DNA from: Phycisphaerales bacterium
Lineage (GTDB): Bacteria; Planctomycetota; Phycisphaerae; Phycisphaerales; UBA1924
NCBI GenBank assembly: GCA_027083355.1
Contig: JALWOY010000157.1
Coordinates: 1-54,149 of the forward strand
DNA: 54,149 nucleotides
Direction of reading: 5' to 3'
In this document: positions 1 to 8,300 of the stretch, in pieces
How the letters are laid out: the number at the start of each line of letters is the position of its first letter
Position numbering within the stretch: the stretch's first letter is position 1
Program-made: the position numbers and the translations under genes
Notes under the pieces: model-generated
Databases searched by the model: none
Told to the model about the DNA's origin: nothing
Seen by the model: only the letters and a program-made list of their open reading frames with translations

Positions 1-85
1 GAGCGCCGAGGCTGCCGTCGAACCAAACGAATCAAACCAGTCAATCACTGAACCAATCACCACACCTCAAACACAAGGAGCCTGA
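1..85 (+). CDS. 3' end of an upstream phage gene (partial)
   Basis: One frame is open from the left edge to a TGA at 83-85, two bases before the next start codon. The visible tail is Gln/Thr/Pro/Glu-rich with no recognisable motif, as in a disordered C-terminus. Its tight spacing to the DUF669 gene suggests the two are co-transcribed. In related phages the gene before DUF669 is often a RecA/Sak4-like ATPase, but nothing here shows that. The other frames have earlier stops. Confidence 0.4.
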   Translation, partial: SAEAAVEPNESNQSITEPITTPQTQGA

Positions 86-87
86 AC

Positions 88-546
88 ATGGCAAACCTGA
101 ACGGATTCAACGCAAACGAAGTCGATCCCGCAGTCGGGTTCGATCCGATCCCCGCTGGAAAGTACCTGGCGATCATCACCGAGTCGGAGATGAAGCCGAC
201 GAAGGCGGGGACCGGGCAGTACCTGCAGCTGACTTTTCAGGTGCTCGATGGCCCATACAAGGGTCGGCTCGTCTGGGCTCGATTGAACCTCGACAACCCG
301 AGCGAGATGGCGGTCAAGATCGCGCGGGCGGAGTTGTCGAGCATCTGCAGGGCGGTCGGGGTGATGGCACCGAAGGACTCGATCGAGCTGCACAACCTGC
401 CGCTGGTGATCAAGGTCGGCTGCAAGAAGCGCGACGACACCGGCGAGATCACCAACGAGATCAAGGGGTACGAGGCGCGGCAGCAGACTGCATCGCCCGC
501 AGTCACCACGGGGAGTGTCGGGGGGGTGCCGCCGTGGAAGCGTTGA
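88..546 (+). CDS. DUF669 phage protein (probable ssDNA-binding role)
   Basis: 152 aa. The N-terminal half has the DUF669 pattern: FDPIPAGKY near residue 18, then a beta-rich stretch with GQYLQLTFQV and a GRLVWARLNL segment. The C-terminus is a Thr/Ala/Gly linker ending in PPWKR, a tail like those of single-stranded-DNA-binding proteins. DUF669 genes lie in phage recombination and replication modules beside RecA-like ATPases and resolvases, so a role at single-stranded DNA is likely but inferred. An AAGGAG site at 76-81 has good spacing to this ATG. The 3' end overlaps the RusA gene by 13 bases. Confidence 0.8.
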   Translation: MANLNGFNANEVDPAVGFDPIPAGKYLAIITESEMKPTKAGTGQYLQLTFQVLDGPYKGRLVWARLNLDNPSEMAVKIARAELSSICRAVGVMAPKDSIELHNLPLVIKVGCKKRDDTGEITNEIKGYEARQQTASPAVTTGSVGGVPPWKR

Positions 547-911
547 GACTCACACTCCCCTGGCCGCCGTCGGTGAATCACTACTGGCGGCGGGTCGGGA
601 ATCGCACGCTCATCAGCAAGGAGGGTCGGCGGTTTCGCAAGCGGGTGCTGGCGACGCTCTCGACCCAGCACATTGAACCCATGACCGGCTCGCTGGCGGT
701 CCGCGTCGTGGCCCATCCGCCGGACCGCAGACGCCGCGATCTCGACAACATCGCCAAGTCGCTGCTCGATGCGCTCGAGCACGGCGGGGTCTACGAGGAC
801 GACAACCAGATCGATCGGCTCTCCATCGAGCGGGCGTCGGTCGTCAAAGGCGGGGCCGTCATCGTTGAGATCAACGCAATCCAACCTCTTCCAATGGAGA
901 ACCAGACATGA
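534..911 (+). CDS. rusA: RusA-family Holliday junction resolvase
   Basis: 125 aa, the usual RusA length of about 120. RusA enzymes are dimeric, Mg-dependent endonucleases that cut four-way junctions during phage recombination or before packaging. The N-terminal PWPPSVNHYW motif and the catalytic cluster D69, D71, N72, K75 and D90 (in RRDLDN and YEDDNQ) match the family positions Asp70, Asp72, Lys76 and Asp91 of E. coli RusA, shifted by one. GTG at 534 is the likely start. TTG at 543 would remove only three residues. Overlaps with both neighbours imply translational coupling. Confidence 0.92.
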   Translation: MEALRLTLPWPPSVNHYWRRVGNRTLISKEGRRFRKRVLATLSTQHIEPMTGSLAVRVVAHPPDRRRRDLDNIAKSLLDALEHGGVYEDDNQIDRLSIERASVVKGGAVIVEINAIQPLPMENQT

Positions 912-1660
912 CGACTGAACAACTGCAACTGACAGACATCAAGATCGACGGCGGCACGCAGCCGCGCGAGGCGATCAGCGAGGAGACGGTGGCTGAGTAC
1001 GCCGAGGCGATCCGTGAGGGGGCGAAGTTCCCGGCGGTGAGCGTCTTCTGCGACGGGGCGACGCACTGGCTCGTCGACGGCTTCCACCGCTACCACGCCC
1101 ATCGGCGTGCCGACAAGGAAACGATCGAGGCCATCGTGCACCAAGGCACGCTGCGGGACGCAATCCTGCATTCGCTGGCGGCCAATGTCGACCACGGGCT
1201 GCGCCGGACGAATGCCGACAAACGCAAAGCGGTCATGACCATGCTCACCAATGAGCTGGTGGCGACGGATGCGGATGGCAATCCGTGGTCGAACCGCGAG
1301 GTTGCGAGACGGTGTGCCGTCAGCCTTGATCTTGTCAATCGAATCCGCGCCTCACTGAACGAATCGTTCAGTGAGGAAGACCCGAAGCCCCGGTCTTACA
1401 CCACCAAGCACGGCACCAAAGCCGTTATGAAGACCGGCAACATCAATCGCAACCGGAAACCGCAACGCAAGCCCGGCGGCATCGCCAGGAACGCCTTAAT
1501 GCCGACGCGCGGGCATTCCTCGCCAGCCAGGAAGACCGCACTCGAACTCCCGCATGACCCGCACTGGGCGGCCCGCGGCCTGCTCAGCGCCTTCGGGGCG
1601 GACTTCGTTCGCACCCTCATCACCGAACTGACCAACTGCATGAAAGGACTCGACACATGA
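908..1660 (+). CDS. ParB/Srx-fold phage DNA-binding protein
   Basis: 250 aa, starting in an ATGA overlap with rusA. Residues about 8-75 carry the ParB/sulfiredoxin N-terminal pattern (QPREAISEETVAEYAEAI, then VDGFHRYHAH, the GxHR-type box). A helix-turn-helix-like stretch lies near 115-145 (WSNREVARRCAVSLDLVNRI). The C-terminal third is basic and low in complexity. Phage copies of this fold can be CTP-dependent DNA-binding proteins or nucleases, and the sequence does not decide which. A 25-bp perfect palindrome lies inside this gene, just after the HTH segment, and could be its binding site. Confidence 0.75.
   Translation: MTTEQLQLTDIKIDGGTQPREAISEETVAEYAEAIREGAKFPAVSVFCDGATHWLVDGFHRYHAHRRADKETIEAIVHQGTLRDAILHSLAANVDHGLRRTNADKRKAVMTMLTNELVATDADGNPWSNREVARRCAVSLDLVNRIRASLNESFSEEDPKPRSYTTKHGTKAVMKTGNINRNRKPQRKPGGIARNALMPTRGHSSPARKTALELPHDPHWAARGLLSAFGADFVRTLITELTNCMKGLDT
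1351..1375. promoter_or_regulatory. 25-bp perfect palindrome inside the ParB-like gene
   Basis: Two 12-bp arms (1351-1362 and 1364-1375) are exact reverse complements around one central A. Each arm contains ACTGAACGA or its complement TCGTTCAGT. It encodes an unremarkable LNESFSEE segment, so coding constraint alone does not account for the symmetry. ParB proteins load at palindromic parS sites, and phage repressors also use such sites. Either role is possible here and neither is shown. Confidence 0.6.
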
Positions 1661-2508
1661 TCACGCAAGCCCCACGCCCTCCCCGCCGAAAGGCCCGTAA
1701 ACTCATCCGCACGGACACGGCTCCGAGCGTGACGCGCACGACGGTGACGCCCGAGATGGCGATCGACTGGCTCGACAAGGCCAACACGAACAACCGAACG
1801 CTCAGCGATGCCCATGTGCAGCGGCTCGCCCGCGACATGAAGCAGGGCAAGTGGGTGCTCACGCACGAGGGGATCGCGTTCGACCCAAGCGGCATCCTGC
1901 TCGACGGCCAGCACCGACTTTGGGCGGTGGTGATCGCGGAGGTGCCGGTCGAGATGCACATCTGGCGCGGCGTGACGCGCGAGGCGCTCATGGCGATCGA
2001 TTGCGGCAAGTCGCGCAGCCTGGGCGATGTCCTGCGGCTCAGCGGCGGGCACGGGCAGGTCAACAACCGGCACATCGCCATCCTGCGGGCCATGCTCAGC
2101 GGGTTCGGCACGCCGGTGCAACTGAGCACGGCCGAGGCGGCTGCGGCCCTTGATCGGCACGGCGAGGCCATTGCGTTTTCGATCGAGGTGCTGCCGCAGG
2201 CCAAGCGGGTCACGACCGCGATCACCCGGGCGGTCATCGCGCGAGCGTTCTACTCGGCGGACCACGATAAACTGCGCGACTTCGGTCGGATGCTCGGGAG
2301 TGGTGTCGTGCCCGATGCCGGGGCGATCAGCGTGGTGTTGCTGCGGCAATTCCTTGCTGAGCGGGCCGGGGCGTCGCGAAACGAACGGCTGGCACGCTAC
2401 GCCAAGACCCAGCGAGCGCTGGTGGCCTTCCTGAGCAGCGAACGGATTACCCGGCTATACGCCGCCAGCGAAGAGCACTTCCCGCTGCCCGAGGAGGTGG
2501 CGGGTTGA
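1657..2508 (+). CDS. Second ParB-like phage protein
   Basis: 283 aa, starting in an ATGA overlap with the gene before. The conserved core at residues about 45-90 reads NRTLSDAHVQRLARDMKQGKW followed by GILLDGQHRLWA. This is the GQHR box of a phage ParB-like family found in replication and early regions. The rest is helical with no recognised catalytic motif. A short basic N-terminus (PPRRKARK) precedes the core. Family role: a nucleotide-binding or DNA-associated ParB/Srx fold. The exact function is unknown. It sits between another ParB-like protein and a helicase. Confidence 0.75.
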   Translation: MITQAPRPPRRKARKLIRTDTAPSVTRTTVTPEMAIDWLDKANTNNRTLSDAHVQRLARDMKQGKWVLTHEGIAFDPSGILLDGQHRLWAVVIAEVPVEMHIWRGVTREALMAIDCGKSRSLGDVLRLSGGHGQVNNRHIAILRAMLSGFGTPVQLSTAEAAAALDRHGEAIAFSIEVLPQAKRVTTAITRAVIARAFYSADHDKLRDFGRMLGSGVVPDAGAISVVLLRQFLAERAGASRNERLARYAKTQRALVAFLSSERITRLYAASEEHFPLPEEVAG

Positions 2509-4208
2509 TGGAGCTTCGTCCCTACCAACGCGACGCGGTCGATGCGGTGTGGAAGCACATCGCGCAGTCCGACACGAACCCGGCCGTCGTACTCCCGACG
2601 GGCAGCGGCAAGACGCATGTCATCGCCGAGATATGTCGGGCGGCGGTGCAGGACTGGGGCGGGCGGGTGATCGTGCTTGCTCATGTCAAGGAGCTGCTCG
2701 AGCAGGCGGCGGGCAAGTTGCAGGCCGTTGCTCCTGATCTGCCCATCGGGGTCTACTCGGCTGGGCTCGGTCGGCGTGATCTTGGGTACGCCGTGACGAT
2801 TGCCGGGATTCAGTCGATCTATCAGCGGGCGCATGACCTTGGGCCGATGGATCTGGTGATTGTCGATGAAGCGCACCTGATCCCGCCCGACGGCGAGGGC
2901 ATGTATCGGCGATTCCTCACCGATGCACGCGACCTATGCGACCACCAGCGCGTGATCGGGCTGACGGCCACGCCGTATCGGATGAAGACGGGGACGATTT
3001 GCAGCGACGATTCAATCCTCAACGAGGTGTGCTTCGAGGTCGGCGTGCGCGAACTCATCGCGGGCGGGTATTTGTGCCCGCTTCGGAGCCGGGCGGGCAA
3101 GACGGTGGCGGATACCAGCGAACTGCATGTGCGTGGCGGCGAGTTCGTCGCGGGCGAGGTCGAGGACCTGATGAACACGCAGGGGCTCGTCGAGTCGGCG
3201 TGCGGGGAGATTGTGGCGGCGACGGTGGATCGAAACGCGGTGCTGATCTTTGCATCGGGCGTGGCACACGGGCTGCATGTGCAGTCGATCCTCAAAGAGC
3301 AGCACGGTGTTGAGTGCGGATTCGTCTGTGGCCAGACGCCCGCAACGCAGCGCGACGAGACCATCGCTCGGTTCAAAGCGGGCGGTGTTGGGGGGCTGAA
3401 ATACTTGGCCAATGTCAATGTGCTGACGACCGGGTTCGATGCACCCAATGTCGATTGCGTGGCCCTGCTGCGCCCGACGCTCTCGCCGGGGTTGTACTAC
3501 CAGATGGTCGGGAGAGGATTCCGGTTGCATCCGGGCAAGGACGATTGCCTCGTGCTCGACTTCGGCGGCAATGTGCTCCGGCATGGGCCGGTCGATGCAA
3601 TCCGGCTGGCGGATTCCAATGCTGGAACGGGCGAAGCGCCGGCCAAGCAGTGCCCCGAGTGCGATGCGTTGATCCATGCTGCGTACGCCGTGTGTCCGGA
3701 GTGCGAGCACTCGTTCCCGCCTCGCCAAGAAGCCAAGCACGAAGCGGTTGCTTCTGATGCAGCCGTCGTCACCGGCGACGAGGGACCAACTCGCCACGAG
3801 GAACGGGTCGTCGAGGTTGCGTACCACACGCACCGCAAGCGGAGTGATCCGCTGGCCAAGCCGACGATGCGGGTGGAGTACCGCGTGGGGTTCAATCGGT
3901 GGGTGCGCGAGTGGATCTGCTTCGAGCACACCGGCTACGCGCGCAGGAAGGCCGAGCAGTGGTGGTCGAAGCGATCGCACGAGCCGGTGCCGAGCACAGT
4001 CGAGGAAGCGGTCGAGTGGGCCAATGCCGGGGCGCTTGCGCCGACGCTTCGAGTGACGACGGAGAAGAAGCCCGGCGACGACTGGGAGCGTGTGGTGGCG
4101 TATGAGCTGGGCGATAAGCCACCACGGCTCGAAGATCCTGACAACCTGCCCGAACCCGCAATCGCCTACGACGGCTACGGATTTGATCCAGACGAGGTGC
4201 CGTTCTGA
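2508..4208 (+). CDS. DEAD/DEAH-box helicase with C-terminal zinc ribbon
   Basis: 566 aa from the ATG at 2508 (a TTG lies one codon earlier), in a TGATG overlap. It is a superfamily 2 helicase of the SSL2/RadD type. Visible motifs are the Q-like LRPYQRDAV at the N-terminus, Walker A PTGSGKT at residues 30-36, DEAH in VIVDEAHLIP, motif III LTATPYR, and motif VI in YYQMVGRGFR. After the helicase core, CPEC...CPEC pairs form a small zinc ribbon, followed by a C-terminal domain of unknown type. Phage helicases of this kind sit with primases in replication modules. It probably unwinds or remodels phage DNA. Confidence 0.9.
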   Translation: MELRPYQRDAVDAVWKHIAQSDTNPAVVLPTGSGKTHVIAEICRAAVQDWGGRVIVLAHVKELLEQAAGKLQAVAPDLPIGVYSAGLGRRDLGYAVTIAGIQSIYQRAHDLGPMDLVIVDEAHLIPPDGEGMYRRFLTDARDLCDHQRVIGLTATPYRMKTGTICSDDSILNEVCFEVGVRELIAGGYLCPLRSRAGKTVADTSELHVRGGEFVAGEVEDLMNTQGLVESACGEIVAATVDRNAVLIFASGVAHGLHVQSILKEQHGVECGFVCGQTPATQRDETIARFKAGGVGGLKYLANVNVLTTGFDAPNVDCVALLRPTLSPGLYYQMVGRGFRLHPGKDDCLVLDFGGNVLRHGPVDAIRLADSNAGTGEAPAKQCPECDALIHAAYAVCPECEHSFPPRQEAKHEAVASDAAVVTGDEGPTRHEERVVEVAYHTHRKRSDPLAKPTMRVEYRVGFNRWVREWICFEHTGYARRKAEQWWSKRSHEPVPSTVEEAVEWANAGALAPTLRVTTEKKPGDDWERVVAYELGDKPPRLEDPDNLPEPAIAYDGYGFDPDEVPF

Positions 4209-6376
4209 TGACGCAGGCATCTGCCCAGGTGAACGGCACGCTCCGATCCCATGCGCATGCGTACGTGGCTGCCGGGTTGTGCGCCTTGCCCGCGATTCGT
4301 TGCGGCGACGAGAAACGCGTGGCGTTGTCGAAATGGAAGCCGTATCAGGAGCGGCTGCCGAACACGGACGAACTCGGGTCGTGGTTCAGCGACGACACCG
4401 GTGCGATGTGTCTCGTCTGCGGCTCGGTTTCCGGCAACCTTGAGATGATCGACTTCGACCTCGGCGGCGAGGCGTTCGAGGCCTGGGAGCAAGCGGTCAA
4501 TGAGCAATCGCCCGGGTTGTTCGATCGGCTGGTTATTGAGACCACGCCATCGGGCGGTTTTCATGTCGTGTACCGGTGCGATGAGCCCGTGTCGGGGAAC
4601 ATGAAGCTGGCCAGTCGGGTGATTGAAGCGGACGGACCGGAGCCGATCACGATCGGGACGAAGGACTACACACCCCGCAAGACCAGCGACGGAGGCTATC
4701 AAGTCGTCGTCACGATGATCGAGACGCGGGGCGAGGGCGGGTTGTTCCTCTGCGCTCCGTCGGATGGGTACGAACTCATTCAGGGCGACTTGGCTGCCCC
4801 GCCGACAATCACCAGCGACGAGCGAGAACTCCTGCTCGGGTGTGCGTGGGCGCTTGACGAAACCCCCAAGGAGATCGTTGGAAACGGCGGTGTGGGGGTT
4901 GTGTCAGTTTTGTCTGTGTCAGAATCGAACTATTCGATATCTTCGAATAGTTGCTACTCTCGGCCCGGCGATGACTTCAACGAACGCGGCGATGTCCGCG
5001 AGGTGCTCACCCGCCACGGCTGGACGCTCGTCAAGCACGGCGACAACGAGCACTGGCGAAGACCTGGCAAGATGGCGGGCACCAGCGCGACTCTCAAGGA
5101 CCGCGTGTTCTATGTGTTCAGTACCAACGCCCCACCCTTCGAAGCGCACAAGGGCTACGCTCCGTTCGCGGTCTATGCATTGCTCGAGCACGGTGGCGAT
5201 TTCACAGCGGCCGCTTCGGCCTTGGCAAGCGAGGGCTTCGGCTCGCTGCCGGACACCAGCACGCACGGCGTTGATCTCTCGGGATTCATTGCTGCCGCAG
5301 TGCCGGGGTCATCCGAGGATCCGTCCGCACCAGCACTGCTCTCGGTGAAGGAACTCGTCGCGGCGCACCCGCTGCTCCGCCCGCCGGTGATTCATGGGCT
5401 GCTGCGCGAGGGCGAGACGATGAATGTCATCGCCAGCCCGAAGACTGGCAAGTCATGGCTCACGCTCGATCTGGCCATCGCGGTGGCCACCGGACGTCCC
5501 TGGCTCGGGCGATACGAAACGGTCCCGGGCGAGGTGCTCATCATCGACAATGAACTCCACCGCGAGACCAGCGCCAGCCGCGTCCCCAAGGTTGCCAGCG
5601 CCCGAGGCGTGGCGATGCGGGAGATCAACGAGCGCATCTTCATCGACAACCTCCGGGGCAGGCTTCGGAGCATCGACAACCTCTCGCCGTACTTCGAGGC
5701 GCTCGAACCCGGGCGGTTCAAGGTGATCGTGCTCGATGCCTTCTACCGGTTCATGCCCCAAGGCGGCGACGAGAACGACAACGGCACGATGGCCAACATC
5801 TACAACCGGATCGACTCGTTTGCCGACCGGCTCGGTTGCTGCTTCGTGCTCATCCATCACTCCACCAAGGGCAGCCAGTCGTCCAAGAGCGTGACGGATG
5901 TCGGGGCAGGCGCGGGAGCCCAGAGCCGGGCGACGGACACGCACCTCGTGCTTCGCCCGCACGAAGAAGACGGCGTGGTTGTACTCGATGCGGCCGTGCG
6001 GTCGTGGGCACCGATCGAGCCGACTTGTCTGCGGTGGGCGTTCCCGGTGTGGTCGGTCGACGACACGCTCGATCCAGCGTCGCTCAAGAACGAACGGGCC
6101 AAGAAGCCCAAGGACCGCAAGAAGCCCGAGGAGCCCAAGGCCCCCGCGTGGGATGCGGCTCGGTTCGTCGAGGCGTTCATCTCGGAAGAGCCGATCAGCC
6201 TGGCCGAGCTGCGCGAGCGAGCCGCGTCCGAGCCGGGGCTGTCGCGGCGGAGGGCAGGCGACCTCCTCGAGATCGCTCATGACCGTGGTCTCATCCATCG
6301 CCTGACCGTCGGCCGAGCCCACAAGGTGATGTACGCGACCGGGCCACAGCCGGATGTTGAGGAGGGCCAGCCGTGA
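4208..6376 (+). CDS. Primase-polymerase/replicative helicase fusion
   Basis: 722 aa, starting in TGATG overlap. The N-terminal domain is a bifunctional primase-polymerase (AEP fold): VALSKWKPYQ near residue 38, the metal-binding D82 and D84 in MIDFDLGG, and SGGFHVVYR with the conserved His. The C-terminal domain is a RecA-like hexameric ATPase: Walker A PKTGKS at 411-416, LIIDNE, VIVLDAFYR and LIHHSTKG. Together these would prime and unwind phage DNA. The segment joining the two domains is short, Ser/Asn-rich and encoded by a perfect inverted repeat. A winged-helix-like tail (about 640-700) may contact origin DNA. The iteron-like region lies immediately downstream. Confidence 0.88.
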   Translation: MTQASAQVNGTLRSHAHAYVAAGLCALPAIRCGDEKRVALSKWKPYQERLPNTDELGSWFSDDTGAMCLVCGSVSGNLEMIDFDLGGEAFEAWEQAVNEQSPGLFDRLVIETTPSGGFHVVYRCDEPVSGNMKLASRVIEADGPEPITIGTKDYTPRKTSDGGYQVVVTMIETRGEGGLFLCAPSDGYELIQGDLAAPPTITSDERELLLGCAWALDETPKEIVGNGGVGVVSVLSVSESNYSISSNSCYSRPGDDFNERGDVREVLTRHGWTLVKHGDNEHWRRPGKMAGTSATLKDRVFYVFSTNAPPFEAHKGYAPFAVYALLEHGGDFTAAASALASEGFGSLPDTSTHGVDLSGFIAAAVPGSSEDPSAPALLSVKELVAAHPLLRPPVIHGLLREGETMNVIASPKTGKSWLTLDLAIAVATGRPWLGRYETVPGEVLIIDNELHRETSASRVPKVASARGVAMREINERIFIDNLRGRLRSIDNLSPYFEALEPGRFKVIVLDAFYRFMPQGGDENDNGTMANIYNRIDSFADRLGCCFVLIHHSTKGSQSSKSVTDVGAGAGAQSRATDTHLVLRPHEEDGVVVLDAAVRSWAPIEPTCLRWAFPVWSVDDTLDPASLKNERAKKPKDRKKPEEPKAPAWDAARFVEAFISEEPISLAELRERAASEPGLSRRRAGDLLEIAHDRGLIHRLTVGRAHKVMYATGPQPDVEEGQP
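4928..4952. promoter_or_regulatory. Intragenic inverted repeat in the primase-helicase linker
   Basis: AACTATTCGA at 4928-4937 is mirrored exactly by TCGAATAGTT at 4943-4952, with five bases between. It is AT-rich in a GC-rich gene and encodes the poorly conserved linker between the primase and helicase domains. It shares the ATTCGA core with the inverted repeat at 14373-14388. It may be a binding site for a phage regulator, or simply a tolerated hairpin in a linker. Confidence 0.45.
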
Positions 6377-6880
6377 ACCGAGCACACCCAATCCATCGTT
6401 TTCGCTCGCGCGCGCAGTCGCTTAACCACTTCGCTCAACCGGTCGAGCGAAGGGTGTGGTCGAGCGAAACACCCTTTTCGCTCTCGCGCGCGCACCCCCC
6501 CATACCCCCCCGCGGGCGTGCGCAAGAGCGACGCCGCGGTTTCGCTCGCGCGCGCGGTCGAGCGACTGGTCGAGCGACGAACGACGGATTAGGTACTCCG
6601 GTGGGATCGGAATCCGATGATGCCCGCGGGAACAGCACCCGTTGGGGACAGACTTTCTTTCGGCTGTCCGGTCCGGTTGTGGAGACTTCGCCACGGGGCC
6701 GCGAGGGTCGCCCGTGTGGCGTTCCTCGCCGAAATCGGACCACCCCGTCGGATTCTCCACCCCTTCGTCACACGGCCCAACGAGGTACGCCGTCGAGGCG
6801 GCCGACGACCCAGCCAATCACACCAATCCGGGGCCATGGTTGTCCTCGGTTTACACACCAAACGCACGGAGGAGCACGCC
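6377..6880. other. 500-bp gap without a convincing gene; repeat-rich
   Basis: Between the primase-helicase and the methyltransferase no frame has a start, ribosome site and protein-like composition together. The left half is a repeat region described separately. The right half (6600-6867) is GC-rich, keeps one frame open into the methyltransferase and could be read as an N-terminal extension. However, its translation is Arg/Pro-rich and unlike the family, and a strong GGAGGAG site at 6868-6874 points to ATG 6881. Confidence 0.55.
6399..6577. repeat. Iteron-like repeats with a near-perfect palindrome; candidate replication origin
   Basis: GGTCGAGCGA occurs four times in the same orientation, at 6441, 6458, 6556 and 6568. 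The first copy forms the right arm of a 24-bp palindrome (6429-6452, 11 of 12 pairs matching) centred on ACCGGT. Three further copies of a TTCGCTC-(GC)n element start at about 6400, 6477 and 6540. Arrays of short direct repeats next to a primase-helicase gene are typical of phage origins, where the initiator binds iterons. A transcriptional control region for the methyltransferase is the alternative. Confidence 0.5.
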
Positions 6881-8242
6881 ATGAAAGTCGTCCAGAAGAA
6901 CATCGTCGAGATCACCCCCTACGAGAACAACCCGCGACAGAACGACGATGCGGTCGAGGCGGTGGCTGAGTCGATAAGGCAGTTCGGATTCCGCCAACCC
7001 ATCGTGGTCGATGAGGCGGGTGTCATCGTCTGCGGGCACACGCGGTACAAGGCCGCCCAGATGCTTGAGCTCAAGCGGGTGCCGGTGCATGTGGCGACGG
7101 ACCTGACGCCGGAGCAGATCAGGGCGTATCGCATCGCTGACAACAAGACCGGCGAGTTGGCCACCTGGGATATGGATCTGCTGCCCATCGAGATCGCGGA
7201 GTTGCAGGAGGCCGGGATTGACTGGTCGTTGCTGGGATTCGATGCCGATGATCTGGCTCGGCTCATGGCGGGCGAAGAGGGCGTGGCTGAAGGATTGACC
7301 GATCCCGATGATGTGCCCGAGCCGCCGGATGATCCGATTACCAAGCCCGGTGACCTGTGGGTGCTAGGCGACCATCGGCTGCTCTGTGGCGATTCGTCGA
7401 GTGCTGATGATCTGGATCGGTTGCTCGATGGTGCGTCGATCGACATGGTCAATACCGATCCGCCGTACAACGTGAAGGTCGAGCCGCGAAGCAACAACGC
7501 CATCGCGGCGGGCAACTCGTCGTTCAGCGCCCCCGAGAAGAAGCACCATCAGAAGTTCGACCTCGCCCGGCATCCCGAGAAGGCCAAGCCGACCGGCAAG
7601 AAGATGCGGGCCAAGGACAGGCCGCTTGAGAACGACTTCGTCACCGACGAGGCGTTCGACGAGATGCTGCTCGCCTGGTTCGGCAACATCGCGCGCGTGC
7701 TCAAGCCTGGCGGTTCGTTCTACATCTGGGGCGGCTACGCCAACCTCGGCAACTACCCGGGGCCGCTCGCGTCCAGCGGCCTGTACTTCAGCCAGGGGAT
7801 CGTGTGGGACAAGCAGCACCCGGTGCTGACGCGCAAGGACTTCATGGGTGCGTTCGAGATCTGCTTCTACGGCTGGCGAGAGGGGGCCGGGCACAAGTTC
7901 TTCGGACCGACGAACGCCACCGATCTCTGGCATGTCAAGAAGGTCAACCCGCAGTCGATGGTGCATCTGACCGAGAAGCCGGTCGAGCTGGCGGTGCGGG
8001 CGATCCAGTATTCATCCCGCCCCGGCGAGAATGTCCTCGACCTCTTCGGCGGCAGCGGCTCGACGCTCATCGCCTGCGAGCAGACGGATCGGCACGCCTA
8101 CCTGATGGAAATCGATCCGGCGTACTGCGATGTGATTGTTCAGCGTTGGGAGGAGTTCACTGGCAAGAAGGCGGAGCGGATTGCTGTGAACGCTGACACC
8201 GGAGAAACAGCCCCGACGGCCGTCGAGGCTGGAAAGGGGTGA
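6881..8242 (+). CDS. ParB-N domain fused to DNA methyltransferase (beta class)
   Basis: 454 aa. Residues 1-95 are a ParB/Srx-like domain (NPRQNDDAVEAVAESI, then VCGHTRYKAAQ, the GxxR box). The remainder is an N6-adenine/N4-cytosine DNA methyltransferase. Catalytic DPPY is at 193-196, a variable target-recognition stretch lies in the middle, and the SAM-binding FGGSGST follows near 390. This DPPY-before-FGG order is the beta class. The ATG at 6881 is chosen for its GGAGGAG site seven bases upstream. Phage methyltransferases of this layout protect DNA from restriction or mark it for regulation. No cognate endonuclease is adjacent. Confidence 0.92.
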   Translation: MKVVQKNIVEITPYENNPRQNDDAVEAVAESIRQFGFRQPIVVDEAGVIVCGHTRYKAAQMLELKRVPVHVATDLTPEQIRAYRIADNKTGELATWDMDLLPIEIAELQEAGIDWSLLGFDADDLARLMAGEEGVAEGLTDPDDVPEPPDDPITKPGDLWVLGDHRLLCGDSSSADDLDRLLDGASIDMVNTDPPYNVKVEPRSNNAIAAGNSSFSAPEKKHHQKFDLARHPEKAKPTGKKMRAKDRPLENDFVTDEAFDEMLLAWFGNIARVLKPGGSFYIWGGYANLGNYPGPLASSGLYFSQGIVWDKQHPVLTRKDFMGAFEICFYGWREGAGHKFFGPTNATDLWHVKKVNPQSMVHLTEKPVELAVRAIQYSSRPGENVLDLFGGSGSTLIACEQTDRHAYLMEIDPAYCDVIVQRWEEFTGKKAERIAVNADTGETAPTAVEAGKG

Positions 8243-8300
8243 GCAGGAAATGATTGACTATTGCATTCCTTACCAATCCTCGCGGCCATCAGCGTTGGAT

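Noticed and set aside
6617-6880. Possible 87-residue N-terminal extension of the methyltransferase
   Set aside because: Composition is unlike the ParB-N domain, and the strong GGAGGAG before ATG 6881 explains initiation.
6373-6969. 198-residue GTG-started frame after the primase-helicase
   Set aside because: Arg/Pro-rich translation of the repeat region with no ribosome site. It runs into the methyltransferase gene in another frame.
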